Under the pieces are notes generated by a model, which saw nothing but the letters and a program-made list of their open reading frames with translations, did no database searches and was not told the origin of the DNA. DNA of 64,000 nt from positions 1 through 64,000 of the forward strand of contig NZ_JAPFQP010000004.1 in assembly GCF_026241225.1 (NCBI RefSeq), given 5' to 3'. The stretch comes from Lentiprolixibacter aurantiacus (GTDB lineage: Bacteria > Bacteroidota > Bacteroidia > Flavobacteriales > Flavobacteriaceae). Positions 24,050 to 32,623 of the stretch are shown in pieces (the stretch's first letter is position 1; the number at the start of each line of letters is the position of its first letter). Made by a program: the position numbers and the translations under genes.

Positions 24050-24595
24050 TTAATTCTTCTTCTCTGCCTTATTCAGTTCTTCGGGCAGATCCATCTTCTT
24101 GGTAAGAGAACCAATCTTGGTAAGGTCTATGTCCCCCGTAAGGGTTAACAGAACCGTTTCAATCTTGCGGTCGTTGATTTCAACATCCGCGTTGCTCATT
24201 CCGGTTACGAACATGAGCAGTTCGCTTACATGGTCTTCATCCTTGCCATTCTTAATATAGAACTTAACATTGGCATCCTTGTCCTTAACCCGCATCAACT
24301 CCTCCAGAGAGTTAGATCTCAGGTATTTGTCTACCGTTGTTTTCATATCGGCAGAGATGGCACTGTCTTCGGTGACAAATACTTTGAGACCACTCAGACT
24401 CTGTGCAATATCCATGAATTCCCGTGCTTCCGGATCATCTACATCAACATCCATCTTAACCAGCAGGTTAAACATGTTCTTGTTAATGACAACCGAAGTT
24501 ACTGCATCCAGGTCTTCGAACTTATCGAAGATGGATTGTGAAAATCCGGTTAATGGGAGTACGGCCATAAAGGCAATTAATAATAATTTTTTCAT
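24050..24595 (-). CDS. DUF4252 domain-containing protein, secreted
   Basis: This 181-residue secreted protein has a signal peptide (KKLLLIAFMAVLPLTGFSQS) from the start at 24595; a longer frame to 24652 is rejected because it displaces the signal peptide. The mature part fits DUF4252 (DLDAVTSVVINKNMFNLLVK, the helical LMRVKDKDANVKFYIKNGKD and SELLMFVTGMSNADVEINDR). It is a paralogue of the downstream lipoprotein but lacks a lipobox, so the pair would sit in different compartments (soluble versus lipid-anchored). Function unknown. Confidence 0.87.
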   Translation of the reverse strand: MKKLLLIAFMAVLPLTGFSQSIFDKFEDLDAVTSVVINKNMFNLLVKMDVDVDDPEAREFMDIAQSLSGLKVFVTEDSAISADMKTTVDKYLRSNSLEELMRVKDKDANVKFYIKNGKDEDHVSELLMFVTGMSNADVEINDRKIETVLLTLTGDIDLTKIGSLTKKMDLPEELNKAEKKN

Positions 24596-24608
24596 CACTG
24601 ATCGCTTT

Positions 24609-25028
24609 TTAATTGTTTTTGTAAATTTTTTGTTTTGCTTCTTCAAATTCATTTAAATAGGCCACTTTCTCGGTTCCACGGTCCAAATTTGCGGCCAGCA
24701 GGGTCAATGCTTTCCTGGTTTCCAGGTAGGCAAATTCTGCTTCTTTTTGTTCCTGGTAGTCTCTACCGAAGAACACGCCCAAGGCAATTACGGCTACTGC
24801 GGCAACAGAAACCCACTGATAGATGTATCTTCTGGTTTTTAGGGATACCTGCCGCGTTGAACGCTCTTCCTTGGCTACGGAGAAGTAGGAGAACATCGGG
24901 GCGTACTGTTCCAGATGCGGGGCAACATCCCCCTGGGTAAAATACTCCTTCAACTGTTTCTCTTCGGCCGCCGTGGTTGTGGCCTCAAAATATTTCTCCA
25001 GTAATTTTTCTATGTTAACCGATTCCAT
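24609..25028 (-). CDS. Single-pass membrane protein, putative anti-sigma factor
   Basis: This 139-residue protein has a cytosolic N-terminal segment (MESVNIEKLLEKYFEATTTA, resembling the short helical N-domain of Bacteroidota anti-sigma partners), one transmembrane helix at about 71-87 (WVSVAAVAVIALGVFFG), and a charged helical periplasmic tail. The start overlaps the end of the ECF sigma gene by 14 bases. Position and topology suggest that it sequesters that sigma factor. It lacks the zinc-binding HxxxCxxC motif of ZAS anti-sigma factors, so the assignment rests on context. Confidence 0.72.
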   Translation of the reverse strand: MESVNIEKLLEKYFEATTTAAEEKQLKEYFTQGDVAPHLEQYAPMFSYFSVAKEERSTRQVSLKTRRYIYQWVSVAAVAVIALGVFFGRDYQEQKEAEFAYLETRKALTLLAANLDRGTEKVAYLNEFEEAKQKIYKNN

Positions 25029-25554
25029 AACGATGCTTTTCTAATAATTTTTCTCTTACTGCTTTTCTTGCTCTGGATAAGGTTACCCGAACTGCTGTGG
25101 GCTTCATTTCCAGTAATTTTGCAATTTCATCATAGTCGTATTCCTCAACATCCCGCAATTGCAATACCATTTTTTGTTGTTCGGGCAAATCTTCCATGAT
25201 CCTTTCTACCCAGCTTACGCTATCTTTGGCTTCAACCTGCCTTTGTAAAGAGGTGGCACCATCGTGATAATTGCTGTGGACCAGTTTTAAATTGCTGGAC
25301 TGTTTAGACTTTAAGCGGTCCAGGCAAAAGTTTTTGGTCATGGTCATGGCAAACGCCTCTACATTCTTATACTTCCCTATGGATTTATTATTGCTCCACA
25401 GTTTCATCAAAATCTCCTGAGTGGCATCCTCTGCTTCCTCCGAGGAGACGAGCAGTCTCTTTGCCAGGCGGTACAGTTTATCCTTAAAAGGCATGACCAC
25501 ATTTAGAAACTCTGATTGTGTCATTGTTGGTTGTTGTATTGCTGCTGTAATCAT
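25015..25554 (-). CDS. ECF-type RNA polymerase sigma factor
   Basis: This 179-residue extracytoplasmic-function sigma factor has region 2 (about 20-90: LYRLAKRLLVSSEEAEDATQEILMKLW) and region 4 (about 120-172: LPEQQKMVLQLRDVEEYDYDEIAKLLEM, with the helix-turn-helix). The start could be residue 1 (25554) or M11 (25524). It heads an operon with a membrane anti-sigma-like protein and two DUF4252 proteins. A GTAACA-15-CGTC element at 25577-25601, the usual ECF promoter pattern, implies autoregulation. Confidence 0.93.
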   Translation of the reverse strand: MITAAIQQPTMTQSEFLNVVMPFKDKLYRLAKRLLVSSEEAEDATQEILMKLWSNNKSIGKYKNVEAFAMTMTKNFCLDRLKSKQSSNLKLVHSNYHDGATSLQRQVEAKDSVSWVERIMEDLPEQQKMVLQLRDVEEYDYDEIAKLLEMKPTAVRVTLSRARKAVREKLLEKHRYGIG

Positions 25555-25576
25555 TTATGATGCATTACACAAGGAA

Positions 25577-25601
25577 GACGAAGTACACCGAAATTTGTTA
25601 C
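25577..25601 (-). promoter_or_regulatory. ECF-type promoter (GTAACA n15 CGTC)
   Basis: The minus strand carries GTAACA (25601-25596), then 15 bases, then CGTC (25580-25577). This AAC/CGTC layout is the general ECF sigma target pattern. It lies 22 bases before the sigma gene, so it fits autoregulation. Confidence 0.6.
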
Positions 25602-25763
25602 AGAAAATTTTTTTTTCTTTTTGAAGTAAGTATTTTAGGTTGTTCTTAACGCTTTATTTTCAGCATATTCCTGATATTTAGCGTCCAAAATAAAGGTAGT
25701 AAAAATGGGTAGTGTTTTTTGCTGCTGAGTTGTTATATTAAAGAAAATAAAAAAATAGCTTGA

Positions 25764-27302
25764 ATGAAAAAGTACATTTTTCTCCTCTTAACCGTTGGAT
25801 TGCTGGCTTTAGGATGCAGTAAGAATAATGATGATGACAATGGCCCTGACCCGGTAGGGAATGCCGACCTGGATACGCAGCATTTTATGTGGCAATCCCT
25901 GAACCTTTGGTATTACTGGCAGGCTGAAGTTCCCAACCTGGCCGACGACCGTTTTAGTTCAGATCAGGAATACACGGAATTCCTGGGCTCTGAAAGTGAC
26001 CCCGCAGCTTTTTTTGAAAACAAACTTCGCTTTTCCGGTGATCGTTTTACCTTTTATCGGGAGGATTTTAAAGATCTTGTCCGTGGCTTAGATGGGATTT
26101 CGCGAAGTAATGGACTGGAATTTAGCCTCACCTATATCGATTCGAACGACAACGATCTACTGGATAACGACGAGATAATCTATGGGATAGTACGTTATAT
26201 TGTCAATGGTTCTAATGCCGCAACTGTCGATATCTCCAGAGGTGAGATTTTTACCGGTGTCGACGGGCAGGAACTTAATGGAGCCAATTATCAGGATTTG
26301 CTGTTTGGTGAAAATGCCACCTACACCTTGAATATGGCCGATATTGATGGTGGTACTCTAACCCCAAACGGTAAAGAAGTAACCCTGACCAAAGAAGAGG
26401 GACTTTTGGAAAATCCGGTCTACATTACAACTACTTTAGACGTCATGGGGACTAAGATTGGTTATCTGATGTACAACGGTTTTACAGATGTTGCCAGAGA
26501 TGATGCAGGTAATATTATTGCTGATTATGACGAGGAACTTAACAGTGCATTTGGAGAATTGGTAAGTCAGGGAGCTACAGAATTAGTGCTCGATCTGCGA
26601 TATAATCCTGGCGGCTCAGTAAGAACCGCCCAATTATTAAGCAGTATGATCTACGGCACTGATAATACCAACCTGGTACTGTGGAGACAAGAATATAACC
26701 CCAAATTACAGGCTATTTTTGATCCTGCGCAACTGGAGGATACATTCTTAAATCAAACCCCAAGGGCGGGAACTCCACTGAACACTCTAAACCTGAACAG
26801 GGTTTATGTTTTAACCACCCGGTCGAGTGCCTCTGCCAGTGAGCTTGTGATCAACGGCCTGGCTCCCTATATGGATGTAGTTCAGATTGGTTCTACCACC
26901 AGGGGAAAGATCGAGTTTTCACTTACCCTTGTAGACGACCCTGATCGTGAAGGTGCTCCATACATCTATTCTCCATCAAGGGAAAACCAGATCAACCCGA
27001 ATAACCTCTGGGGTATGCAGGCTATAGTGGGTGTAACCGCGAATTCTGTCGGATTCAGTGCTCCAAATGGTTTGGAACCTGATATTCAGCTGTTTGAAAA
27101 CGCCCAAAACATGGGCATACTCGGTGACGTTAACGAGCCATTGCTGGCCAGAGCCATTCAGGAAATAACTGGTATGAGCGGAAGGCGCGACTTTACGGTG
27201 GACATCCCCGTGAAAGAAATTACCAACTCCAAGATGTTTACTACGCTTAAAGACAATATGTATCTCGACAAACCCATTAAACTGGATTTTATTCCAGAAT
27301 AG
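25764..27302 (+). CDS. S41 family C-terminal processing peptidase-like lipoprotein
   Basis: This 512-residue lipoprotein has lipobox LLALGC (C18) followed by SKNNDDD, an acidic stretch like the flavobacterial lipoprotein export signal, so surface exposure is likely. The S41/TSPc protease domain covers about 230-430: LDLRYNPGGS (278-287), the nucleophile motif in TTRSSASASE (351-360) and candidate lysine K382 in TRGK. A PDZ-like segment with the EIFTGVDGQEL turn lies near 150-195. Substrate unknown. It is monocistronic and ends at a strong bidirectional terminator. Confidence 0.92.
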   Translation: MKKYIFLLLTVGLLALGCSKNNDDDNGPDPVGNADLDTQHFMWQSLNLWYYWQAEVPNLADDRFSSDQEYTEFLGSESDPAAFFENKLRFSGDRFTFYREDFKDLVRGLDGISRSNGLEFSLTYIDSNDNDLLDNDEIIYGIVRYIVNGSNAATVDISRGEIFTGVDGQELNGANYQDLLFGENATYTLNMADIDGGTLTPNGKEVTLTKEEGLLENPVYITTTLDVMGTKIGYLMYNGFTDVARDDAGNIIADYDEELNSAFGELVSQGATELVLDLRYNPGGSVRTAQLLSSMIYGTDNTNLVLWRQEYNPKLQAIFDPAQLEDTFLNQTPRAGTPLNTLNLNRVYVLTTRSSASASELVINGLAPYMDVVQIGSTTRGKIEFSLTLVDDPDREGAPYIYSPSRENQINPNNLWGMQAIVGVTANSVGFSAPNGLEPDIQLFENAQNMGILGDVNEPLLARAIQEITGMSGRRDFTVDIPVKEITNSKMFTTLKDNMYLDKPIKLDFIPE

Positions 27303-27307
27303 ATTTT

Positions 27308-27338
27308 AAAAAAGGCCCCTCCTGCAGGGGCTTTTTTT
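27308..27338 (+). terminator. Bidirectional terminator between the S41 and TonB-receptor genes
   Basis: GCCCCT-CCTGC-AGGGGC (27315-27331) is flanked by an A-run on the left and T7 on the right, so it can end transcription from both strands. Confidence 0.9.
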
Positions 27339-29208
27339 ATAGGGATAACTGAAAACCAAAGGCCAGGTTCCGTCCTCGGGTGTTAAAGCCAAAGACTTCC
27401 TCAAATTGGGCGTTACCCAAATTTTCACCTTCGAAAAACATTTTTAAACGATTGGGGATCAGCCTATACGAAATATATAACCCATACAGGGAAAACCGGT
27501 CCAGTGAAACATCCGTAAAGGTGTTGAAGTCTGTATCCTCACGTTCACCTGTAAAGGTGTAGCTAAAACTGGCATACAGGCGCGGATTTAGTTCATAACC
27601 CAAGCTCAGGTTCAGTTTATGCCGTGGAATACGTATGGCATTGTCACCCTTTCGTTCTGTAAAGGTGTAATTAGCGTTGATTTCCAGATTATCACTGTAT
27701 GCCCATTTGCCTTCAACCTCCACTCCGGAAACATCTATAGTCGCATCTGCATTGAAAAACCGGAAAGTGCTGTTGTTGAAAACTACCGCATTTTCTTCTT
27801 TTCGGTCAAAATACAACAAACTGCCTCTGAACTTACCTGCCAGGGCAACTTCTGCCCCTATTTCGAAGGTCCTGTTGGTTTCGGGTTCCAGTTCTGGATT
27901 GGCACCAAACTCCCCAAACAACTGGGTAAGGGAGGGAGTCAAAAATGAAGTGCTGTAGGAAGAAAAACCTTTCAGGTACCCTTTTCCCATCCGGTATACG
28001 TAAGAAGGGTTTAGGCTGTAGACCCAGTGGTTTCCATACTCAGAATGTATATTTAAGCGCGTACCGGTATTAAGGTTAAATCCATTCTGAGAAACAAAAA
28101 CCAGATTTAAATAGGGATCTGCCTGTGTAAATTCTGCCCTGTTTGCCAGAAAGGTGCGGTCCTTGCTGTAATTCAACCCTATCACAGTATATAAATGCTC
28201 TCCGAAAGTATAGCGGTTGTAAAGATCCGCAATCAGGTTATCGCCTTTGAAAACGGATGGAAATGCACTGAAATTCTCGGAATCGTATTCGGTGTAAGCC
28301 GAATTGAAGTGCAGGCTTCCCACTTTATAACGATAATCGGCCATGATTCCTGCTCTTTGCTGTCGGCTTACAAAACGATAAGGAGCATCAATTAAACCAA
28401 AGGATTCGTCATAATCATTGCGTAAACGACTTTCCTGGGCATATACCTGCATTGAAAGACCTGCATTGAATTCATAACCCAGTCGAACCTGGCTGACGGC
28501 CCTGGAGAAAGGATCCTCTTCATTGGTTTCGGTTGACAAGGACGACAAACCATCGGCATAGTCGTGGGTAATCCCAACAGCATAAGTCAATTTATGGATT
28601 GTTCCGCTGGCCCTGGCCGAATGGGTAAAACTGCCCAACTGGTAATTTTGCTCCATGGCCGATTGGTTAGTCCCGACTCTGGAAAGGAACTCACCGGATA
28701 ACCTTTCCGAAGAACCTTTCCTGGTTATGATATTAATGACTGCGCTAACCGCATTGGTTCCGTAAAGGCTGCTTGCCGCCCCTTTGATAACTTCAATGGA
28801 CTCTATGTCCAGGGTAGACAATAATCTGAGGTCGTATTCCTGTGAAAATGAAGAGGGGTCGGAGATTCGCACGCCATCCAGCAGCACCAGGACCTGTCGG
28901 CCACGGCCTCCACGCGCATAAACGCCTAATACCTCACCCTGTCTGCTTCGGCTACCCCCTATTTCAATCCCGCTGAATTGATTGAGCAGCACAGGCACAG
29001 CCACCCCCCTGTAGCGCTCCAAATCATCAGGCCCAATGCTAATGATCGTTTTTCCCGAAAAGGAACGATTTAATTTAAAACGGGAATCGCTGACTACGAC
29101 TTCTTCCAGTTCCTGTATATCAAGGCTATCGGCCTTTTGCTGTGCCTGAGCAAAGACAGATACCAATATTGCGGCAGTTACCCCCAGAAATCTGGATCCC
29201 ATATGCAC
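27337..29208 (-). CDS. btuB: TonB-dependent receptor, BtuB-like (cobalamin)
   Basis: This 623-residue outer-membrane receptor has a signal peptide (about 1-22; M3 at 29202 is an alternative start). The plug domain (about 36-155) is recognised from LEEVVVSDSRFKLNRSFSGK and the ASSLYGTNAVSAVINIITRKG segment. The C-terminal part is a 22-strand-type beta-barrel ending in a terminal aromatic-rich strand (NLAFGFQLSL). Length is close to E. coli BtuB (614). A cobalamin riboswitch directly upstream and a BtuFCD importer next door identify vitamin B12 or a related corrinoid as the substrate. Confidence 0.92.
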   Translation of the reverse strand: MHMGSRFLGVTAAILVSVFAQAQQKADSLDIQELEEVVVSDSRFKLNRSFSGKTIISIGPDDLERYRGVAVPVLLNQFSGIEIGGSRSRQGEVLGVYARGGRGRQVLVLLDGVRISDPSSFSQEYDLRLLSTLDIESIEVIKGAASSLYGTNAVSAVINIITRKGSSERLSGEFLSRVGTNQSAMEQNYQLGSFTHSARASGTIHKLTYAVGITHDYADGLSSLSTETNEEDPFSRAVSQVRLGYEFNAGLSMQVYAQESRLRNDYDESFGLIDAPYRFVSRQQRAGIMADYRYKVGSLHFNSAYTEYDSENFSAFPSVFKGDNLIADLYNRYTFGEHLYTVIGLNYSKDRTFLANRAEFTQADPYLNLVFVSQNGFNLNTGTRLNIHSEYGNHWVYSLNPSYVYRMGKGYLKGFSSYSTSFLTPSLTQLFGEFGANPELEPETNRTFEIGAEVALAGKFRGSLLYFDRKEENAVVFNNSTFRFFNADATIDVSGVEVEGKWAYSDNLEINANYTFTERKGDNAIRIPRHKLNLSLGYELNPRLYASFSYTFTGEREDTDFNTFTDVSLDRFSLYGLYISYRLIPNRLKMFFEGENLGNAQFEEVFGFNTRGRNLAFGFQLSL

Positions 29209-29274
29209 TACGGATTAGATTGATCGTATTAATTAGGAATACCTTTTCTTATCCCGAGAGAAGGAATCCTGGGA

Positions 29275-29478
29275 ATCACGGCAGGTCTCCTGACTTGCGT
29301 CTTGCCGGCGCCCTTCCCGTTCAGATGAACAGTGGTATGAAGATGCCGCAAGCATCACTGGATATAGTGACGAAGCTCACAGTTGCGGGTACAGTTTCAG
29401 CTTTTGGAGGTAATTGTTCGATTCCAGCACTGAATTCCCATTTTAAGCCCAACCCATATAAAAGGTTTAGGCACCGTA
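29275..29478 (-). ncRNA. Cobalamin (B12) riboswitch
   Basis: On the minus strand the conserved cobalamin aptamer blocks occur in order: GGTGCC (29475-29470), AAAATGGGAATTCAGTGC (about 29443-29426), CCCGCAACTGTGAGC (29389-29375), GGGAAGGGCGCC (29318-29307) and the B12 box GTCAGGAGACCTGCC (29294-29280). It sits in the 5' leader of the TonB receptor gene. The 66 bases between the aptamer and the ATG form the expression platform, with possible pairing of CCTTCT to AGAAAAGG. No T-run follows, so control is likely at translation start (inference). B12 should repress the receptor. Confidence 0.95.
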
Positions 29479-29482
29479 AATC

Positions 29483-29490
29483 CGGAAACA
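29483..29490 (-). promoter_or_regulatory. Possible promoter for the riboswitch-btuB transcript
   Basis: The minus strand shows TTACTTTG close to the riboswitch start, a one-base deviation from TAnnTTTG. Its position would start the RNA just before the aptamer. Confidence 0.3.
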
Positions 29491-29532
29491 AAGTAATGAA
29501 AAAATGACGCCATGCTGGTGGAAAATTTGGAG

Positions 29533-29540
29533 TATTTTTG
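29533..29540 (+). promoter_or_regulatory. -7 promoter element TATTTTTG of the btuFCD genes
   Basis: A perfect TAnnTTTG match ends 10 bases before the btuF ATG at 29551. The mRNA leader would be very short or absent, so these genes are not under the riboswitch, which lies on the other strand. Confidence 0.5.
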
Positions 29541-29550
29541 AAGTCAGCCA

Positions 29551-30702
29551 ATGGAGATCAATTTGAAACCCTTCCTGATAATCATACTGCTGCTTGCCAT
29601 TTCATGCAAAGAGCAAGCGGGAAATCCGGCCCAATCGCATAGCATGGAGACAAAGGGGGTAACATATGCGAAAGGGTTTTCCATAGAGCAATCATCATCG
29701 GGAATTACCCTCTTAAAGGTCAATTCCCCCTGGCCTGATGCCGACAGGGAATTGGTCTATGCGCTGGTTCCAAGGGAATTGCTGCCAACTGTAAGCCTGG
29801 ACGGTTATGCCTACGATGCTATTATCCCGGTGCCCGTAAAAAGCATGGTAGCAACTTCTACCACCCATATACCGGCCCTGGAATCCCTTGGCGTTGCTGA
29901 TAAAATGGTGGGGTTTCCCGATACCCGCTACATCTCCTCTCCATACACCCGAAAACGTGTGGAAGGAGGGCAGATCACAGACATTGGCCGTAACGAAGCC
30001 ATCAATACCGAAATCACCCTGGCACTACAACCCGAACTTGTTTTTGGATTTAGCATTAACGGGGAGAATCAAACCTATCAGACCCTTAAGCAGTCCGGCA
30101 TCCCTACAGTCTATGTAGGAGACTGGACAGAAAATACACCTCTGGGTAAGGCAGAATGGATCAGGTTTTTCGCCCCTTTTTTTGGAAAGGAGGCCCTTGC
30201 CCTTGATGAATTCTCCAGAATTGAAAAAGCGTACCAGCAAGCGAAGGAACTGGCCATGCAGGCCACTGATAATCCGACGGCCATTAGCGGTGCACTTTAC
30301 AAGGATATCTGGTATCTCCCGGCCGGTGAGAGCTGGGCAGCCAAATTCCTTGCCGATGCCGGCGCCGAATATCTATGGAAGGATGTGCCCGGCACCGGGA
30401 GCCTCTCTCTCAGCGTGGAAGCTGTGCTGGAAAAGGGGCGGAATGCCGATATCTGGGTGTCACCTTCCCAGTACACCAGTTATGCAGAATTGGCACAGGG
30501 AAGCAGGCATTACGAGCAGTTCAGGTCATTTAAGGATAAAAAGGTATACACCTTTGCCCGATCAAAGGGACCAACCGGTGGCATGTTATACTACGAACTG
30601 GCACCCACTAAGCCCCATGAGGTACTTCTCGACTTAATCGCTATCTTTCATCCAGAGTTGCTGCCCGAAAGGGAGCTCTACTTTTTTAAGCCTCTTGAAT
30701 AA
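29551..30702 (+). CDS. btuF: ABC transporter substrate-binding lipoprotein (BtuF-like)
   Basis: This 383-residue periplasmic-binding lipoprotein has a signal sequence with lipobox LLAISC (C19). The PF01497-type helical-backbone binding fold covers about 85-370: VATSTTHIPALESLGVADKM, LALQPELVFGF, SGIPTVYVGDW, and EKGRNADIWVSPSQYTS near the end. This fold binds corrinoids, haem or ferric siderophores; the neighbouring cobalamin riboswitch and BtuB-like receptor favour cobalamin. The btuC-like gene begins at the very next base, so the two are co-transcribed. Confidence 0.9.
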   Translation: MEINLKPFLIIILLLAISCKEQAGNPAQSHSMETKGVTYAKGFSIEQSSSGITLLKVNSPWPDADRELVYALVPRELLPTVSLDGYAYDAIIPVPVKSMVATSTTHIPALESLGVADKMVGFPDTRYISSPYTRKRVEGGQITDIGRNEAINTEITLALQPELVFGFSINGENQTYQTLKQSGIPTVYVGDWTENTPLGKAEWIRFFAPFFGKEALALDEFSRIEKAYQQAKELAMQATDNPTAISGALYKDIWYLPAGESWAAKFLADAGAEYLWKDVPGTGSLSLSVEAVLEKGRNADIWVSPSQYTSYAELAQGSRHYEQFRSFKDKKVYTFARSKGPTGGMLYYELAPTKPHEVLLDLIAIFHPELLPERELYFFKPLE

Positions 30703-31734
30703 GTGTATCCCAGCAAAACCTATATCACCGGATTTCTCTATTTAGGTTTGTTATTGATTTTGAGCCTTGGGCTGAACATCAGCCTGGGTTCTGTTAACAT
30801 TCCCCTGGATGAAACCGTATCAGCTATTTTCGGTGGCTCTGTTTCAGAATCTTCCTGGGAGTACATCATCTGGGAATACCGTATCCCCAAAGCGCTGACA
30901 GCCATACTGGCCGGGAGCAGTTTATCCCTTAGTGGCCTGCTGATGCAAACCTTATTCAGAAATCCGCTGGCAGGTCCTTTTGTCCTGGGAATAAGCTCAG
31001 GAGCCAGCCTGGGGGCAGCCATACTCATTATGGGTATGTCTGCTTTGGGAGGAGCAGCAATCCTGGGGCTCACACAGGATCTTTCCCTGATTCTGGCTTC
31101 CAGCCTGGGTAGTTTTCTTGTTTTACTGGTAGTGGTCGTTGTTGCCAGCAGGATTAAAGATACCATGGCTTTACTTATCATAGGGCTCATGTTCGGGAGC
31201 ATTACAGCAGCCCTCGTGTCTATCCTCTCTTACTTTACTGAAGCAGAGCAGCTTCGCCAGTATATTTACTGGTCCTTCGGGAGTGTAGGGAACCTCTCCT
31301 GGACACAGTTATTGATCCTAGGCCTGGTTATCCTGATTGGTATAGTGCTCAGCATCCTCTCTATAAAACCCCTGAATGCCCTTTTGCTCGGGGAAAACTA
31401 TGCCCAGAGTATTGGCGTAGCCATCCGCAAGTCGCGCTACCTGATCATTGTGGCTACGGGTTTACTGGCCGGTTCGGTTACCGCTTTTGCGGGCCCTATT
31501 GCCTTTGTGGGACTGGCAGTACCCCACCTTACCAGGCAGATTTTCAACACTACAGACCACAAGGTACTGGTGCCGGCAGTATTGCTCTACGGGGCCATTC
31601 TCCTGCTACTCTGCGATACACTAGCCCAGATGCCGTCCTCGTCCTATGTGCTTCCTATCAATGCCATTACCTCTGTTATTGGGGCCCCTGTTGTAATCTG
31701 GCTATTGCTGCGGAAAAAAAAGATGATCTTCTGA
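30703..31734 (+). CDS. btuC: FecCD/BtuC family ABC transporter permease
   Basis: This 343-residue inner-membrane permease of the FecCD family has about nine to ten hydrophobic helices. Conserved segments are RIPKALTAILAGSSLSLSGLLMQTLFRNPLAGP and GPIAFVGLAVPHLTRQI. It begins with GTG at 30703, immediately after the btuF TAA, so re-initiation coupling is likely. It would carry cobalamin across the inner membrane with BtuD and BtuF. Confidence 0.93.
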   Translation: MYPSKTYITGFLYLGLLLILSLGLNISLGSVNIPLDETVSAIFGGSVSESSWEYIIWEYRIPKALTAILAGSSLSLSGLLMQTLFRNPLAGPFVLGISSGASLGAAILIMGMSALGGAAILGLTQDLSLILASSLGSFLVLLVVVVVASRIKDTMALLIIGLMFGSITAALVSILSYFTEAEQLRQYIYWSFGSVGNLSWTQLLILGLVILIGIVLSILSIKPLNALLLGENYAQSIGVAIRKSRYLIIVATGLLAGSVTAFAGPIAFVGLAVPHLTRQIFNTTDHKVLVPAVLLYGAILLLLCDTLAQMPSSSYVLPINAITSVIGAPVVIWLLLRKKKMIF

Positions 31735-31785
31735 GTTTTTACGTAATTTTCAGCCTGGTTAGTATACCAATTAAATAGTAATACC

Positions 31786-32556
31786 ATCAGCCTAAAAGTC
31801 GAACAACTAGCTATTGGATACCGTTCAGGGAAAAAATCAACTGTAATAGCCGAAAACCTGAATTTTACCATCAAGTGTGGTGAACTTACCGCCATTGTAG
31901 GCGCTAACGGTATCGGGAAATCTACGCTGCTCCGTACTTTAGGCAGGATACAACCGGCGCTTAATGGGAGCATCCTTCTTGATGAAAAACCTGTTTCTGA
32001 AAATACCGTTCGGGAACTTTCCAGGAAAATAGGCGTTGTGCTAACTGAACCTTTGAGCAGCCGGAATATTACCGTAACGGAGCTCATTGCCTTAGGAAGG
32101 CAGCCTTATACAAACTGGATAGGCAGCCTGTCTGCAGTGGATCTCGGAAGAGTCAGGGAGGTCATCACACTTATGGGGCTGGAACCCCTGAAAAACAAAA
32201 AGTGTTTTGAGCTGAGCGACGGACAATTACAGAAGGCCCTGATCGGAAGAGCGCTGGCCCAGGATACAGACCTCTTGCTGCTTGATGAACCCACTACCCA
32301 CCTGGACCTGTACCACAAAGCACAAATCCTGAAGACCTTGCAAGGTGTAGCACATAATTCCAACAAAATTATTGTTTTTACCACCCACGAACTGGACCTT
32401 GCAATTCAATTGTGCGACCGCATGCTTATCCTTGGCCCGGAAGGCTATTATTTTGGCGAGCCCTGCGAGTTAATCTCACAAAAGAATTTCGAAACCCTCT
32501 TCCCCTCAGACCTCGTCCGCTTTGATGCTAAAACCGGGACATTTAAAATACAGTAG
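31786..32556 (+). CDS. btuD: ABC transporter ATP-binding protein (BtuD-like), start codon non-canonical or damaged
   Basis: The protein of about 256 residues has Walker A GANGIGKST, ABC signature LSDGQ, Walker B LLLLDEP and the H-loop TTHELD, so it is the ATPase of the BtuFC importer. The reading frame is open from the TAA at 31744-31746, but it holds no ATG, GTG or TTG before Walker A. The first canonical start in frame is GTG at 32038, which would delete the nucleotide-binding loop. I mark 31786 (ATC, followed by AGCCTAAAAGTC) as a nominal start. A near-cognate start codon, a one-base loss or a base-call error are all possible. Confidence 0.8.
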   Translation: MSLKVEQLAIGYRSGKKSTVIAENLNFTIKCGELTAIVGANGIGKSTLLRTLGRIQPALNGSILLDEKPVSENTVRELSRKIGVVLTEPLSSRNITVTELIALGRQPYTNWIGSLSAVDLGRVREVITLMGLEPLKNKKCFELSDGQLQKALIGRALAQDTDLLLLDEPTTHLDLYHKAQILKTLQGVAHNSNKIIVFTTHELDLAIQLCDRMLILGPEGYYFGEPCELISQKNFETLFPSDLVRFDAKTGTFKIQ

Positions 32557-32623
32557 TTAATTCCGGAAGTGCAGCTTAATTACATGCAAACCCCTATCTT
32601 TATACTGATGAATTGAGGCAACT

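Noticed and set aside
29142-29507. Open frame on the plus strand across the btuB leader
   Set aside because: The region is a cobalamin riboswitch on the minus strand, with all conserved blocks; the frame is fortuitous.
32038-32556. GTG at 32038 as the start of btuD
   Set aside because: It would remove the Walker A loop, while the frame upstream clearly encodes it.
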